A stretch of DNA of 64,000 bases from Duganella guangzhouensis (GTDB taxonomy: Bacteria; Pseudomonadota; Gammaproteobacteria; Burkholderiales; Burkholderiaceae_D): NCBI RefSeq assembly GCF_009674535.1, contig NZ_WKJK01000010.1, positions 226,222 through 290,221 on the forward strand. The letters run 5' to 3'. Both the position numbers and the translations under genes were made by a program. How positions within the stretch are numbered: position 1 is the stretch's first letter; every line of letters starts with the position of its first letter. Shown one piece after another: positions 15,740-24,551 of the stretch. Below the pieces are notes generated by a model. The model was not told where the DNA came from. It saw nothing but the letters and a program-made list of their open reading frames with translations, and made no database searches.

Positions 15740-17590
15740 ATGAACAAGCTGTTTGCCGCCGCGCTGCTGTCGGCGCTGCCCTTGGCCACCCTCGCCGCCC
15801 CTTACCACATCGATCACATGGACCCACCGCTGTGGTGGGCCGGCATGCATAACACCAAACTACAGCTGATGGTGCATGGGCCACAGATTGCCGACCTGGA
15901 GCCGGCGCTCAGCTATCCCGGTGTGCGCATCGCGGCGGTGAGCCGGGTGGCCAACCGTAACTACCTGTTCATCGACCTCGACATCGCGCCGGACGCCAAG
16001 CCTGGCAACCTCGACCTGCGCTTCGAGCGCGAGCGGCAGGTGGTGCACTATCACTACCAGCTACTGGCGCGCGCGCCCGGCTCGGCCCAGCGCGCCGGTT
16101 TCAGCCCGCGCGACGCCATTTATCAGGTGATGCCGGACCGCTTCGCCAATGGCAATCCGGCCAACGACAACGCCGCCGGCATGAGCGAGCGGGCCAACCG
16201 CGCCGATGGCGGCGGCCGCCATGGCGGCGACATTCGCGGCATGGCCGAGCATCTGGACTACATCGCCGGCATGGGCTTCACCATGTTGTGGCCGACGCCG
16301 CTGCTGGAATCAAATATGCCGGCCTACTCCTATCACGGCTACGCCACCACCGACCATTACCGCATCGATCCGCGCTACGGCAGCAACGAGGAGTACCGCG
16401 ACTTCGTGGCGCAGGCGCGTGCCAAGGGACTAGGCGTGATCCAGGACGTGGTGCTGAACCACATCGGCAGCAAGCACTGGTGGATGCAGGACATGCCGAC
16501 GCCGGACTGGCTGACCTATCAGGGCAAGTATGTGCCGACCGAGCATCACCGGGTGGCGCTGCAAGATCCGTATGCGTCGGAACAGGACAAGCGCAACTTC
16601 ACCGCCGGCTGGTTCGTACAGAGCATGCCGGACCTGAATCAGGCCAATCCCTATCTGGCCACTTACCTGATCCAGAACGATATCTGGTGGATCGAGTACG
16701 CCGGGCTGTCCGGCCTGCGGGTGGATACCTACGGCTATTCCAACACCGACTTCCTGAGCCGCTGGTCCGGCGCGCTGATGGCCGAATATCCACACCTGAA
16801 TCTGGTGGGCGAGGAATGGAGCACCATGGCGCCGGTGGTGGCGCACTGGCAGGAGGGCAAGCGCAATTTCAACGGCTATGTGTCGCACATGCCGAGCATG
16901 ATGGACTTCCCGCTGACTGACGCCATGCGGCGCGGCCTGGCCGGCGGCGATGGCGACCAGCATAGCCTGACCTCTCTGTACGAAGCGTTGTCGCTGGACT
17001 ATCTGTATCCGAACGCCGGCAATCTGGTGCTGTTCGAAGGGAATCATGACATGTCGCGCATCTTCAGCGAGCTGCATGGCGACGAGAATCTGTTCCGCAT
17101 GGCGATGGCGTTTGTCGCCACCGCGCCGCGCATCCCGCAGTTCTACACCGGCAGCGAGATCCTGATGACCAGCACCATCAAGGAGCGCGACGATGCGTCC
17201 TACCGCGCCGACTTCCCCGGCGGCTGGAGCGGCGACACCATCAATGCCTTTACCGGCAAGGGGCTGACACCGCAGCAACTGGCGGCGCAGGCGTATGTGA
17301 AAAAGCTGTTCAACTGGCGCAAGGGCGCGTCGGTGATCCACAATGGCCGCATGATGCACTATGGCCCGGAGCAGAACACCTATGTCTACTTCCGTTACGA
17401 CGACCAGCGCAAGGTGATGGTGGCGTTTAACAAGAACGCTACCGAGACGGTGCTGAACACGGAGCGCTTCCACGAAATGCTTGCCGGCGCCAAGGCCGGC
17501 AAGGACGTCATCACCGGCCAGCGCGTGTCGCTGGACGGGCTAGTCAAATTACCGGCACGCTCGGTGCTGATCCTGGAGGTGGAACAATGA
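15740..17590 (+). CDS. Exported GH13 cyclomaltodextrinase/neopullulanase-like enzyme
   Basis: The protein is 616 residues with signal peptide MNKLFAAALLSALPLATLAA. An N-terminal beta domain (about residues 22-115) matches the cyclomaltodextrinase N-domain type. The GH13 barrel starts at DAIYQVMPDRFANG. Catalytic residues are D329 in GLRVDTYGY (nucleophile), E358 in VGEEW (acid/base) and D437 in EGNHDMSR. The C-terminal beta domain ends in VLILEVEQ. The enzyme should cut alpha-1,4 links in cyclic or linear maltodextrins in the periplasm, much like SusA of Bacteroides. The ribosome site is GGGAG before ATG. Its stop overlaps the next start by 4 bp (ATGA), so the two hydrolases are coupled. Confidence 0.9.
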   Translation: MNKLFAAALLSALPLATLAAPYHIDHMDPPLWWAGMHNTKLQLMVHGPQIADLEPALSYPGVRIAAVSRVANRNYLFIDLDIAPDAKPGNLDLRFERERQVVHYHYQLLARAPGSAQRAGFSPRDAIYQVMPDRFANGNPANDNAAGMSERANRADGGGRHGGDIRGMAEHLDYIAGMGFTMLWPTPLLESNMPAYSYHGYATTDHYRIDPRYGSNEEYRDFVAQARAKGLGVIQDVVLNHIGSKHWWMQDMPTPDWLTYQGKYVPTEHHRVALQDPYASEQDKRNFTAGWFVQSMPDLNQANPYLATYLIQNDIWWIEYAGLSGLRVDTYGYSNTDFLSRWSGALMAEYPHLNLVGEEWSTMAPVVAHWQEGKRNFNGYVSHMPSMMDFPLTDAMRRGLAGGDGDQHSLTSLYEALSLDYLYPNAGNLVLFEGNHDMSRIFSELHGDENLFRMAMAFVATAPRIPQFYTGSEILMTSTIKERDDASYRADFPGGWSGDTINAFTGKGLTPQQLAAQAYVKKLFNWRKGASVIHNGRMMHYGPEQNTYVYFRYDDQRKVMVAFNKNATETVLNTERFHEMLAGAKAGKDVITGQRVSLDGLVKLPARSVLILEVEQ

Positions 17591-20169
17591 AGCGCCCTGT
17601 CGCCCTATTGGCGTTATTGCCGTTCGCTGTGCTGAATGCCTACGGCGCCGCCACCGCCACCACCAACTATCGCACCTGGGACGGCAAGCAGGAGACGGTG
17701 CAATACGCCACGCCGGACGCCGGCGCCGCGCTGCGCAGCTACACGCAGTCGACCACCATGCGCGTGCGCGAAGGCGGCAAGCAGGAAATCGGCTACACCG
17801 AATCGGACGCGCTGCCGACGGTCCGCAGTGGCAATCTGGCCTTCGATGCGCTGTTCGCGCTGGCCGGCAATGAGATGAAGCTGGATTCGGTGAAGGAGAT
17901 CCGCGACGGCAGCTACAACGGCGGCAATGCGATCGCCTGCGATTGCTTTGAAACCGGCGAGTTGTGGCATTACGTGTGGACGCGCGATCTGTCCTACGCG
18001 GCATCGCTGGGCGTGGGCATGCTGGACCCGCAGCGAACGCGCAATTCGCTGGAATTCAAACTGGCCGGCTATCGCGATGGCGCGCAAGGCGGCCCGCACG
18101 TCAGCGGCGACGGCTTCCAGATCGTGCAGGACACCGGCAGCGGCGGCAGCTGGCCGGTCAGTTCGGATCGTGTCAGTTGGGCCTTCGGCGCGGATGAAGC
18201 CTTGAAGGCGCTGCCGCCGGAGCAGCGCAAGGCGTTCGCGGCGACGGCGCTGCGGGCGCTGGTCAACACGCTGGAGAATGACCGCATTGCGATCTGGGAC
18301 GCGGTCGATGGTTTGTACAGCGGCGAAGAATCCTTCCTCGATTGGCGCGAGCAGAGTTATGCGGCGTGGCTGCCGGGCGAGCTGTCGTTCATGGCCACCT
18401 CGAAGGCGCTGTCGACCAACGCGGCGCACTACAAGGCGCTGACGCTGGCGGCGCAACTGGCGGCGGAACAGGGCGACGCGTCGCGCGCGGGGCGTTATGC
18501 CGATTGGGCGGCGGCGCTGAAGGTCGCCATCAACAAGCGTTTCTGGCAGGCCGACAGCGGCATGTACAGCAGTGTGACGGCGGGCCATTTCGATGGCGCG
18601 GCGATGTACAAGTATGACTGGCTGGGACAGTCGCTGGCGATCGTCACCGGGATCGCGGATGCGCGCCAGGCGCAGAGCATATTGGCGCATTATCCGCATG
18701 GTCCACTGGGGGCGCCGGTGATCTGGCCGCAGCAGGCCGCGACGGCGGTGTATCACAATCGCGCGATCTGGCCATTTGTGACGGCGTTCGGGCTGAAGGC
18801 GGCGGCCATCGGCGGTAACGTTGCCGTTGCTGATGCGGCTTACGATACCTTGATGCGCGGCGCGGCGACCAATTTGTCCAATATGGAGAATCTGGAGTGG
18901 TTATCCGGACAGCCGATGCTGGATGATGGCAAGCTGAGTGGCCCGGTGGTGAATTCGCGCCGGCAGTTGTGGTCTGTGGGCGGCTATCTGGGCATGGTGG
19001 TCGGCAGTGTGTTCGGCGTGCAGACCACGGCAGATGGCATCACGCTCAAACCGTTCATCACGGCGCGGCTGCGGCGCGAGACGTTTGCCGGCAGTGAGGC
19101 GATTGCGCTCAACAATCTGAACCTGCGCGGCAAGCGTCTCAACGTGCGTGTGCGTTTGCCTGCGGCGGCGCGTGGCGAGGGCTACTACGCGGTGGCCGGC
19201 GTGACGCTCAACGGCAAACCGGCCGGCGCGGCGCTGGCGTGGGATGCGCTGGGCGCGGACAACACGATCGAGATCCGGCTCGGCAAGCTGCAGAGCGGCC
19301 AGCAGAACAAACGAAGCGTGAACGCAAAGCCGCTGGTGCAGGATGCGGCGGTGTACGCGCCGGCCGAACCGCGCATCGACAAACTGGAACGTGGCACCTA
19401 CGGCTTCCCGACGCTGCACCTCGCCCCCGGCGGCACGGCGACAAGACGCGATGCGACGGCGACGGTGGCGGCTGGCGGCGCTGCGGCGGCGGGCCGCAGC
19501 GTGGTGGCTGGCGACGGCGTGGTGGCTGGCGACGGCGCGGTGGCGGGCGGCGGCGCGGTGGCGGGCGGCGGCGCGGACGGCATCGTGTACAACATCTACC
19601 GCGACGGCCAGTTGGTCGGGTCGCGTGTGAGTGCGCTGGAGTGGGCTGATCGTCATGCCGGCGGTTTGGCGAACGCCTGCTACGCGGTGGAAGCGGTGTA
19701 CGTCGGCTCGGGCAACCGCAGTCACCACAGCATGCCGGCCTGCCTGAACAACGGCGAAGAAATCGCCATCTCTCGACCCGGCTGGGGCGCGCCGGCGGAC
19801 ACCTTCGCCCAAGCGTTCACGGTCGACAAGCAAGGTAACTACGCGATCCAGATCAAGTACCGCAACACCGCCCACCAGATCAACCTGGGCATCAGCGGCG
19901 GCGTCAAATGGGCCTCCCTGAAAGACAACAAGGGCGCCACCGTCGCCTACGACGTGATCCAGCTGCCGCACTCCCCCGCCAGCGAGCCGGCCAAGTACTC
20001 CACGCCGCTGCGCACCAACCTCAAGCCCGGCAACTACACGCTGGAACTGAGTGACTTCTACAACATGAGCTACATGCGCAACAACGCCAGCTACAGCGAT
20101 GCGGGCGGCGTCCAGGGCGCATCCAACAAGTTCGACATCCACGGTATCCGCATCATGCCGCAACATTGA
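17587..20169 (+). CDS. Exported six-hairpin glycosidase with FN3-like and C-terminal beta domains
   Basis: The protein is 860 residues with a signal peptide (MKRPVALLALLPFAVLNAYGA). Residues about 60-500 look like an (alpha/alpha)6 glycosidase: HYVWTRDLSYAASLG with W131 and D134, LPGELSFMATSKA, and the WPQQA...AIWPF region. This resembles glucoamylase, GH63 and glycogen-debranching types. Residues 600-720 look FN3-like (VYNIYRDGQLVGSR), interrupted by an Ala/Gly-rich stretch with an exact 18-bp tandem repeat (residues 639-662). The end (about 725-860) is beta-rich and may bind carbohydrate. It is coupled to the GH13 gene and probably releases glucose from maltodextrins. Its end overlaps the opposing GGDEF/EAL gene by 17 bp. 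Exact family is uncertain. Confidence 0.7.
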   Translation: MKRPVALLALLPFAVLNAYGAATATTNYRTWDGKQETVQYATPDAGAALRSYTQSTTMRVREGGKQEIGYTESDALPTVRSGNLAFDALFALAGNEMKLDSVKEIRDGSYNGGNAIACDCFETGELWHYVWTRDLSYAASLGVGMLDPQRTRNSLEFKLAGYRDGAQGGPHVSGDGFQIVQDTGSGGSWPVSSDRVSWAFGADEALKALPPEQRKAFAATALRALVNTLENDRIAIWDAVDGLYSGEESFLDWREQSYAAWLPGELSFMATSKALSTNAAHYKALTLAAQLAAEQGDASRAGRYADWAAALKVAINKRFWQADSGMYSSVTAGHFDGAAMYKYDWLGQSLAIVTGIADARQAQSILAHYPHGPLGAPVIWPQQAATAVYHNRAIWPFVTAFGLKAAAIGGNVAVADAAYDTLMRGAATNLSNMENLEWLSGQPMLDDGKLSGPVVNSRRQLWSVGGYLGMVVGSVFGVQTTADGITLKPFITARLRRETFAGSEAIALNNLNLRGKRLNVRVRLPAAARGEGYYAVAGVTLNGKPAGAALAWDALGADNTIEIRLGKLQSGQQNKRSVNAKPLVQDAAVYAPAEPRIDKLERGTYGFPTLHLAPGGTATRRDATATVAAGGAAAAGRSVVAGDGVVAGDGAVAGGGAVAGGGADGIVYNIYRDGQLVGSRVSALEWADRHAGGLANACYAVEAVYVGSGNRSHHSMPACLNNGEEIAISRPGWGAPADTFAQAFTVDKQGNYAIQIKYRNTAHQINLGISGGVKWASLKDNKGATVAYDVIQLPHSPASEPAKYSTPLRTNLKPGNYTLELSDFYNMSYMRNNASYSDAGGVQGASNKFDIHGIRIMPQH
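19501..19572 (+). repeat. Four 18-bp tandem units coding Gly/Ala/Val repeats
   Basis: Units at 19501-19518 and 19519-19536 are identical, as are those at 19537-19554 and 19555-19572. They encode VVAGDG twice and AVAGGG twice. The array sits in the linker just before the FN3-like strand VYNIYRDG. Exact copies in nucleotides point to recent slippage expansion. Confidence 0.85.
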
Positions 20170-21607
20170 GGCCAACCCGCTGCCGGCGCCCCGCCAGCAG
20201 CGCCTCCATCTCCTCCGGCGCCACCGGAGGACTGATGCAGAAGCCGAACGCCTCATCGCAGCCCATCTCCGACAACTGCGCCAGTTGCTCATCGCTCTCC
20301 ACGCCGGCCGCGATCACCCGCATGTTCAGGGTCTGCGCCATCTCGATAATCGCCCGCACCATCGCCCCGCCGCGCGCCAGATCATCGACAAAGCCTTTAT
20401 CGATCTTCACCACATCCACCGTAAAGCGCCGCAGATAATTCAGCGACGCATAACCGGTGCCGAAATCGCTGATCGCAATCCGCACGCCGAGCTGCTTGAA
20501 CTGCTGCAGAATCTCCTCCGCGTTCTGTCCCTTATCGATCAGCATCGCCTCGGTGATTTCCAGCTCGATGCAGCATCCCGGCACACCTGCCTTCTCCAGT
20601 ATCGCCGCAAAGGTCGGCACGATCTCCTTGTGGAAGAACTGGCGCGGCGACAGATGCACCGCCACCATCAGCGTCTGCCCCTGCTCCATCCAGCGCCGCA
20701 GTTGCGCCGCCGCCGTCGCCATCACCCACGCCCCCACCGGCAGAATCAGCGCGCTCTGCTCCAGCACCGGCAGGAAATCCAGCGGCATCACCAGCCCCAG
20801 TTCCGGATGCTTCCAGCGCAGCAGCGCCTTCACGCCCACGATGCGCTGCGACTTCAGATCCAGCTTGGGCTGATAGGTCAGGATGAACTCATCATGCTCC
20901 TGTGCGTGCCGCAGCGCCGTCTCCAGGATCAGCCGCGAATACGCCTTGGCCTGCATGCTGGGCAGGAAGCGCAGGCTGGCGCCCCGGCCGCGCTGCTTGG
21001 CCGCGTACATCGCCAGGTCGGCCTTCTCGATCAGGGTTTCAATATCCTCGTCGTCATCCGGATACACCGCCACGCCGATGCTGGCGGCCACCTCCAGCAG
21101 CTCGCCATTAACGACAAACGGCTCCACGATCGCCTTCATGATCTTTTCCGCCACCTGTTGCGCATCGGCGCCGTGCTTCAGCTCCGTCAGCAGCACGATG
21201 AATTCATCGCCGCCCTGGCGCGCCACCGTGTCCACCTCGCGCACGCACTGGCGCAGGCGCTGGGCGAACTGCACCAGCACCTGGTCGCCGGCGTCATGGC
21301 CCAGCGTATCGTTGATGGATTTGAAGCGGTCGATATCGACAAACAGCACCGCCAGCAGACTGTCGTGACGGCGCGCATAGGCCACGCCGTGTTCCAGCTG
21401 CAGCTGGAACTGCAGCCGGTTCGGCAAGCCGGTCAGGCTGTCGTGATGGGCGATGAAGTCGAGCCGCATTTCAGTGTCGCGCTGCGCCGCCAGCGCCGTC
21501 TGCAATTGCGCGCAGCGCGCACGCAAACCGCGCGCCTGCCATTGACCGAAACACAGCGCCAGCAGACATGGCGCCGCACCGGCCACTACCGGCCATATGG
21601 TGTTCAT
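20153..21607 (-). CDS. GGDEF-EAL protein: intact cyclase motif, degenerate EAL
   Basis: The protein is 484 residues from the ATG at 21607, which follows GAGGG. One N-terminal membrane segment (residues 5-22) is followed by a short coiled stretch. The GGDEF motif is intact at 132-136 and its inhibitory RxxD site is R123/D126, so it may make c-di-GMP. The EAL domain has lost several catalytic residues: the EAL Glu is Lys (K260, KALLRW), the Asn of NLS is His (H318), the first Asp of DDFGTG is Ser (S380) and the general-base Glu of AEGVE is Ala (A434). E350, D381 and K401 remain. It probably binds rather than cuts c-di-GMP. It converges with the glycosidase gene. Confidence 0.85.
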   Translation of the reverse strand: MNTIWPVVAGAAPCLLALCFGQWQARGLRARCAQLQTALAAQRDTEMRLDFIAHHDSLTGLPNRLQFQLQLEHGVAYARRHDSLLAVLFVDIDRFKSINDTLGHDAGDQVLVQFAQRLRQCVREVDTVARQGGDEFIVLLTELKHGADAQQVAEKIMKAIVEPFVVNGELLEVAASIGVAVYPDDDEDIETLIEKADLAMYAAKQRGRGASLRFLPSMQAKAYSRLILETALRHAQEHDEFILTYQPKLDLKSQRIVGVKALLRWKHPELGLVMPLDFLPVLEQSALILPVGAWVMATAAAQLRRWMEQGQTLMVAVHLSPRQFFHKEIVPTFAAILEKAGVPGCCIELEITEAMLIDKGQNAEEILQQFKQLGVRIAISDFGTGYASLNYLRRFTVDVVKIDKGFVDDLARGGAMVRAIIEMAQTLNMRVIAAGVESDEQLAQLSEMGCDEAFGFCISPPVAPEEMEALLAGRRQRVGLNVAA

Positions 21608-21721
21608 GCTGTCCCTCTTCGTCGGGTGCACTACGGAAGAGGAAATGATAGAGGATAGGGTTGCGGCCGACAGACCGTTCACGCGCCCGCTTGAGGCACA
21701 TCAAACGGCCTGTGGCAAATA

Positions 21722-23347
21722 TCAGCGTGTCAGTTGCAGCATGCGTCCGCTTCCGGCCGCCAGCGCGGTCGGAGCCTGGCCCCGCAGCTTGAAGATGCTG
21801 ACCGCTTCCGACAGACTGGCCGCCTGCTGCTGCAAGGCGTCCGCCGCCGCCGCCGCTTGCTCGACCAGCGCCGCGTTCTGCTGCGTCACGCTGTCCATCT
21901 GCGTGATGGCGATGCTGATCTGCTCGATGCCATCGCGCTGCTCGCCGCTGGCCACCGAAATTTCACCGATGATGGCGGTCACGCGCTGCACGCTGGCCAC
22001 CACTTCGCTCATGGTGTCGCCGGCCTGGCCGACCAGCTTGCTGCCCTGCTCGACCCGGCCCACCGAGGTGCCGATCAATTCCTTGATTTCACGCGCGGCG
22101 GCGGCCGAGCGCTGCGCCAGGTTGCGCACCTCGGACGCCACCACCGCGAAACCGCGGCCCTGCTCGCCGGCACGGGCCGCTTCCACCGCCGCGTTCAGCG
22201 CCAGGATATTGGTCTGGAACGCGATGCCGTCGATAACGCCGATGATGTCGACGATCTTGCGCGAACTGTCGTTGATCTCGCCCATGGTATGCACCATCTG
22301 CGCCACCGCGTCGCCGCCCTTGACCGCCACGCTGGACGCGCTGTCGGCCAGCCGGCACGCCTCGGCCGCGTTCTCGTTGTTCTGCTTGACGGTGGTGGTC
22401 AGCTCCACCATGGCGGCCGCCGTTTGCTCCAGCGAGCTGGCCTGCTCCTCGGTGCGGCCGGACAGATCCAGATTGCCGGCGGCGATTTCCACCGTGGCGC
22501 CGTGGATGGTCTCGGTCCCGCTGCGGACCTTGCCGACGATATTGCTGAGGTTATCCTGCATCAGCCGCAGCGCCCCCAGCAGATCGCCGATCTCGTCCTT
22601 GCTGGTGACCCGCACCTCGCTGCTGAGATCGCCACCGGCCACGGTCTGCGCCACCCCCACCGCCGCCTGCAGCGGCACCGTGATGCTCTTGATCAGCGAC
22701 ACCACCGTCACGCAACCCACCACCAGCGTGATCAGCAGCGTCACGCCCATCGCCAGCAAGGCCTGGCGGTGCGCGGCCGCGTTGTCCGCCGCCATGGACT
22801 CGCCCAGCCGCTTGGCCTCGGCGCCGATGTAGGCGACGATGTCATCGATCTTCTTGGTCGGCTCGCGGTCCATGCCCTTGACCAGCGCATCGACCACATG
22901 CGCGCTGTCGGGGTTAGCGGGATCGTATTTTTTCAGCGCCGCCATATAGCGCGCCACCAGCTCGTTCTGGGTTTTGATGGCCTCCTCCACCAGCGGCGTG
23001 CTGAGCTGGAGTTGGTCGAGCAGCGCGGCCAGCTTCTGCAGCTCGGCGCGGGTGCTCTCGCCGCCCTGGACGAAGGCCTTGCTGTATTTGTCGAACTGGG
23101 CCGTATCGTTACCGCGCAACAGCGTGTTCTTCCACTCCTGCACCTGGATCTTGAATTCCACCTGCGCGCCGCGCGCCGTGTCGATGGCCTGGCTGATCGC
23201 CACCGAGCGCGCCATCGCGTCTGCGCTGCGCTGATTGCCGTGATCCAGCGCGCGCCAGCCGGAGGTGGCGACCACCGCCAGCGCGACGAAGAAGAAGGCG
23301 CCCAGCAAACCCAAACGCACGCCTATCTTGAGATTGGCGAGTTTCAT
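21722..23347 (-). CDS. Methyl-accepting chemotaxis protein
   Basis: The protein is 541 residues. TM1 is near residues 10-30 and TM2 near 195-218, enclosing a helical periplasmic sensor of the four-helix-bundle type. A HAMP segment follows (ITVPLQAAVGVAQTVAGGDL). The cytoplasmic signalling hairpin contains the conserved tip sequence IDGIAFQTNILALNAAVEAA and flanking methylation helices. It passes ligand signals to CheA/CheW. The ligand is unknown. It stands alone, 114 bp from the c-di-GMP gene, and no che genes are nearby. The C-terminus (RGQAPTALAAGSGRMLQLTR) has no NWETF-type CheR tether. Confidence 0.92.
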   Translation of the reverse strand: MKLANLKIGVRLGLLGAFFFVALAVVATSGWRALDHGNQRSADAMARSVAISQAIDTARGAQVEFKIQVQEWKNTLLRGNDTAQFDKYSKAFVQGGESTRAELQKLAALLDQLQLSTPLVEEAIKTQNELVARYMAALKKYDPANPDSAHVVDALVKGMDREPTKKIDDIVAYIGAEAKRLGESMAADNAAAHRQALLAMGVTLLITLVVGCVTVVSLIKSITVPLQAAVGVAQTVAGGDLSSEVRVTSKDEIGDLLGALRLMQDNLSNIVGKVRSGTETIHGATVEIAAGNLDLSGRTEEQASSLEQTAAAMVELTTTVKQNNENAAEACRLADSASSVAVKGGDAVAQMVHTMGEINDSSRKIVDIIGVIDGIAFQTNILALNAAVEAARAGEQGRGFAVVASEVRNLAQRSAAAAREIKELIGTSVGRVEQGSKLVGQAGDTMSEVVASVQRVTAIIGEISVASGEQRDGIEQISIAITQMDSVTQQNAALVEQAAAAADALQQQAASLSEAVSIFKLRGQAPTALAAGSGRMLQLTR

Positions 23348-23440
23348 CGTTTCCTCCTTGGCAAAGGCTGTTAACCATCATGCACGCCGGACGCACACTT
23401 GCCAATAAGGAGCAACAGAAATAGTCGCGGATTCTCGCCG

Positions 23441-23953
23441 CTACAACAGCTGGCGGGCGTAAATATTGGTAGGACGACCATCCGGTGGCATCGGCACATG
23501 CTCGATGAAGCTCAGGCCCAGCTTGGCCAGCAGATTGATCGACACCGTGTTGGCCGGATTGGTGATCCCCATCAGCCGCCGAATGCCCAGCACATCGCGC
23601 GCATAGGCCACCACGGCGGCGGCGGCCTCGTAGGTATACCCCTGGCCGAAGTAGGCCGGGCGGATGGCGTAACCGATGTCGACGTCCGGCAGCGTGTCGC
23701 GCTTGATCAGGCCACACAAGCCCAGTGGCTGGCCATCGCTCTTGCGCTCCATCACATACAGCGAATGGCCGTGGCGCGTCTGCATCGCCAGCGGGCCGTC
23801 GAGGATGGCCGCGCGCGCGCCGTCGACGCTGCGGATGCCCTTGTCGCCGATATGCTCCAGCCAGGTGGGATCGTTGACCAGTTCGTAGTAAAACGCCGCA
23901 TCGTCGGGATGCATCAGGCGCAGGTTGAGGCGGGCGGTTTCCAGTATCTTCAT
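23441..23953 (-). CDS. GNAT acetyltransferase, RimJ/RimL type
   Basis: The protein is 170 residues, starting MKILETARLNLRLMHPDDAAF, the usual opening of the RimJ/RimL-like GNAT group. The acetyl-CoA loop is in YFGQGYTYEAAAAVVAYA. The N-terminal beta-alpha layout is complete. The start overlaps the stop of the upstream GNAT gene by 4 bp (ATGA at 23953-23950), so the two are coupled. The acceptor could be a ribosomal protein N-terminus, an antibiotic or another amine; sequence does not decide. Confidence 0.82.
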   Translation of the reverse strand: MKILETARLNLRLMHPDDAAFYYELVNDPTWLEHIGDKGIRSVDGARAAILDGPLAMQTRHGHSLYVMERKSDGQPLGLCGLIKRDTLPDVDIGYAIRPAYFGQGYTYEAAAAVVAYARDVLGIRRLMGITNPANTVSINLLAKLGLSFIEHVPMPPDGRPTNIYARQLL

Positions 23954-24471
23954 GCGTCCGGCCAGTGCGAAGGATCGGCCAGCAACTGGTACATCACGTA
24001 CACATCCACATAGCCCAGGTGTTGATGACGGTAAGCGCGCGGCAGCGTGCCGACGATGGAAAAGCCCAGCTTCTTCCACAGCAGCACGGCCGGCATATTC
24101 GAGCTGACCACGTAATTGAACTGCATCGCCAGATAACCCTGGGTGCGGGCCCGGTCCAGGCAATCGCCGCCCAGCAGCTTGCCGACACCGACGCCCTGCG
24201 CCGCCGGGCTGACCATGAACGAGGCGTTGGCCACATGTGAACCGCGATCGCGCTGGTTGGCCACCAGGCGGTACATGCCGACCAGCCGTTCGTTGTTGTG
24301 GATCGCCACAAAACTCTGCACGCCGGGGCCGAACCAGTAATCGTGGCAATCGTCGCGGCTGGTGTCGGCCGCGAAATAATAGGTGTCGCCGCTGGCGATC
24401 AGTTCCTGAAATATTTCCCACATGGCGGCAAAGTCGGCCTCCGTGGCGGGTCGGATGGCGATTTCTTTCAA
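23950..24471 (-). CDS. GNAT acetyltransferase (TTG start)
   Basis: The protein is 173 residues. The start is TTG at 24471, with GGAG six bases upstream and the family-like opening KEIAIRPATEADFAAMWEIF; there is no ATG near. The acetyl-CoA binding loop is in QGVGVGKLLGGDCLDRA, followed by the typical VLLWKKLGF strand and helix. It resembles the phosphinothricin-type or general GNAT group. It is the first gene of a two-gene unit with the RimJ/L-like gene. The substrate is unknown. Confidence 0.8.
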   Translation of the reverse strand: MKEIAIRPATEADFAAMWEIFQELIASGDTYYFAADTSRDDCHDYWFGPGVQSFVAIHNNERLVGMYRLVANQRDRGSHVANASFMVSPAAQGVGVGKLLGGDCLDRARTQGYLAMQFNYVVSSNMPAVLLWKKLGFSIVGTLPRAYRHQHLGYVDVYVMYQLLADPSHWPDA

Positions 24472-24551
24472 GGTAACTCCAGGCGGATTTAACAGTGTCC
24501 AATTGTCATGTATTTCGCGCGCTTGCACAAGCCGTGCACGGCGCGGCCCGC

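Noticed and set aside
20099..21658. Plus-strand frame opposite the GGDEF-EAL gene
   Set aside because: His/Arg/Gln-rich shadow; the minus strand has the full domain motifs.
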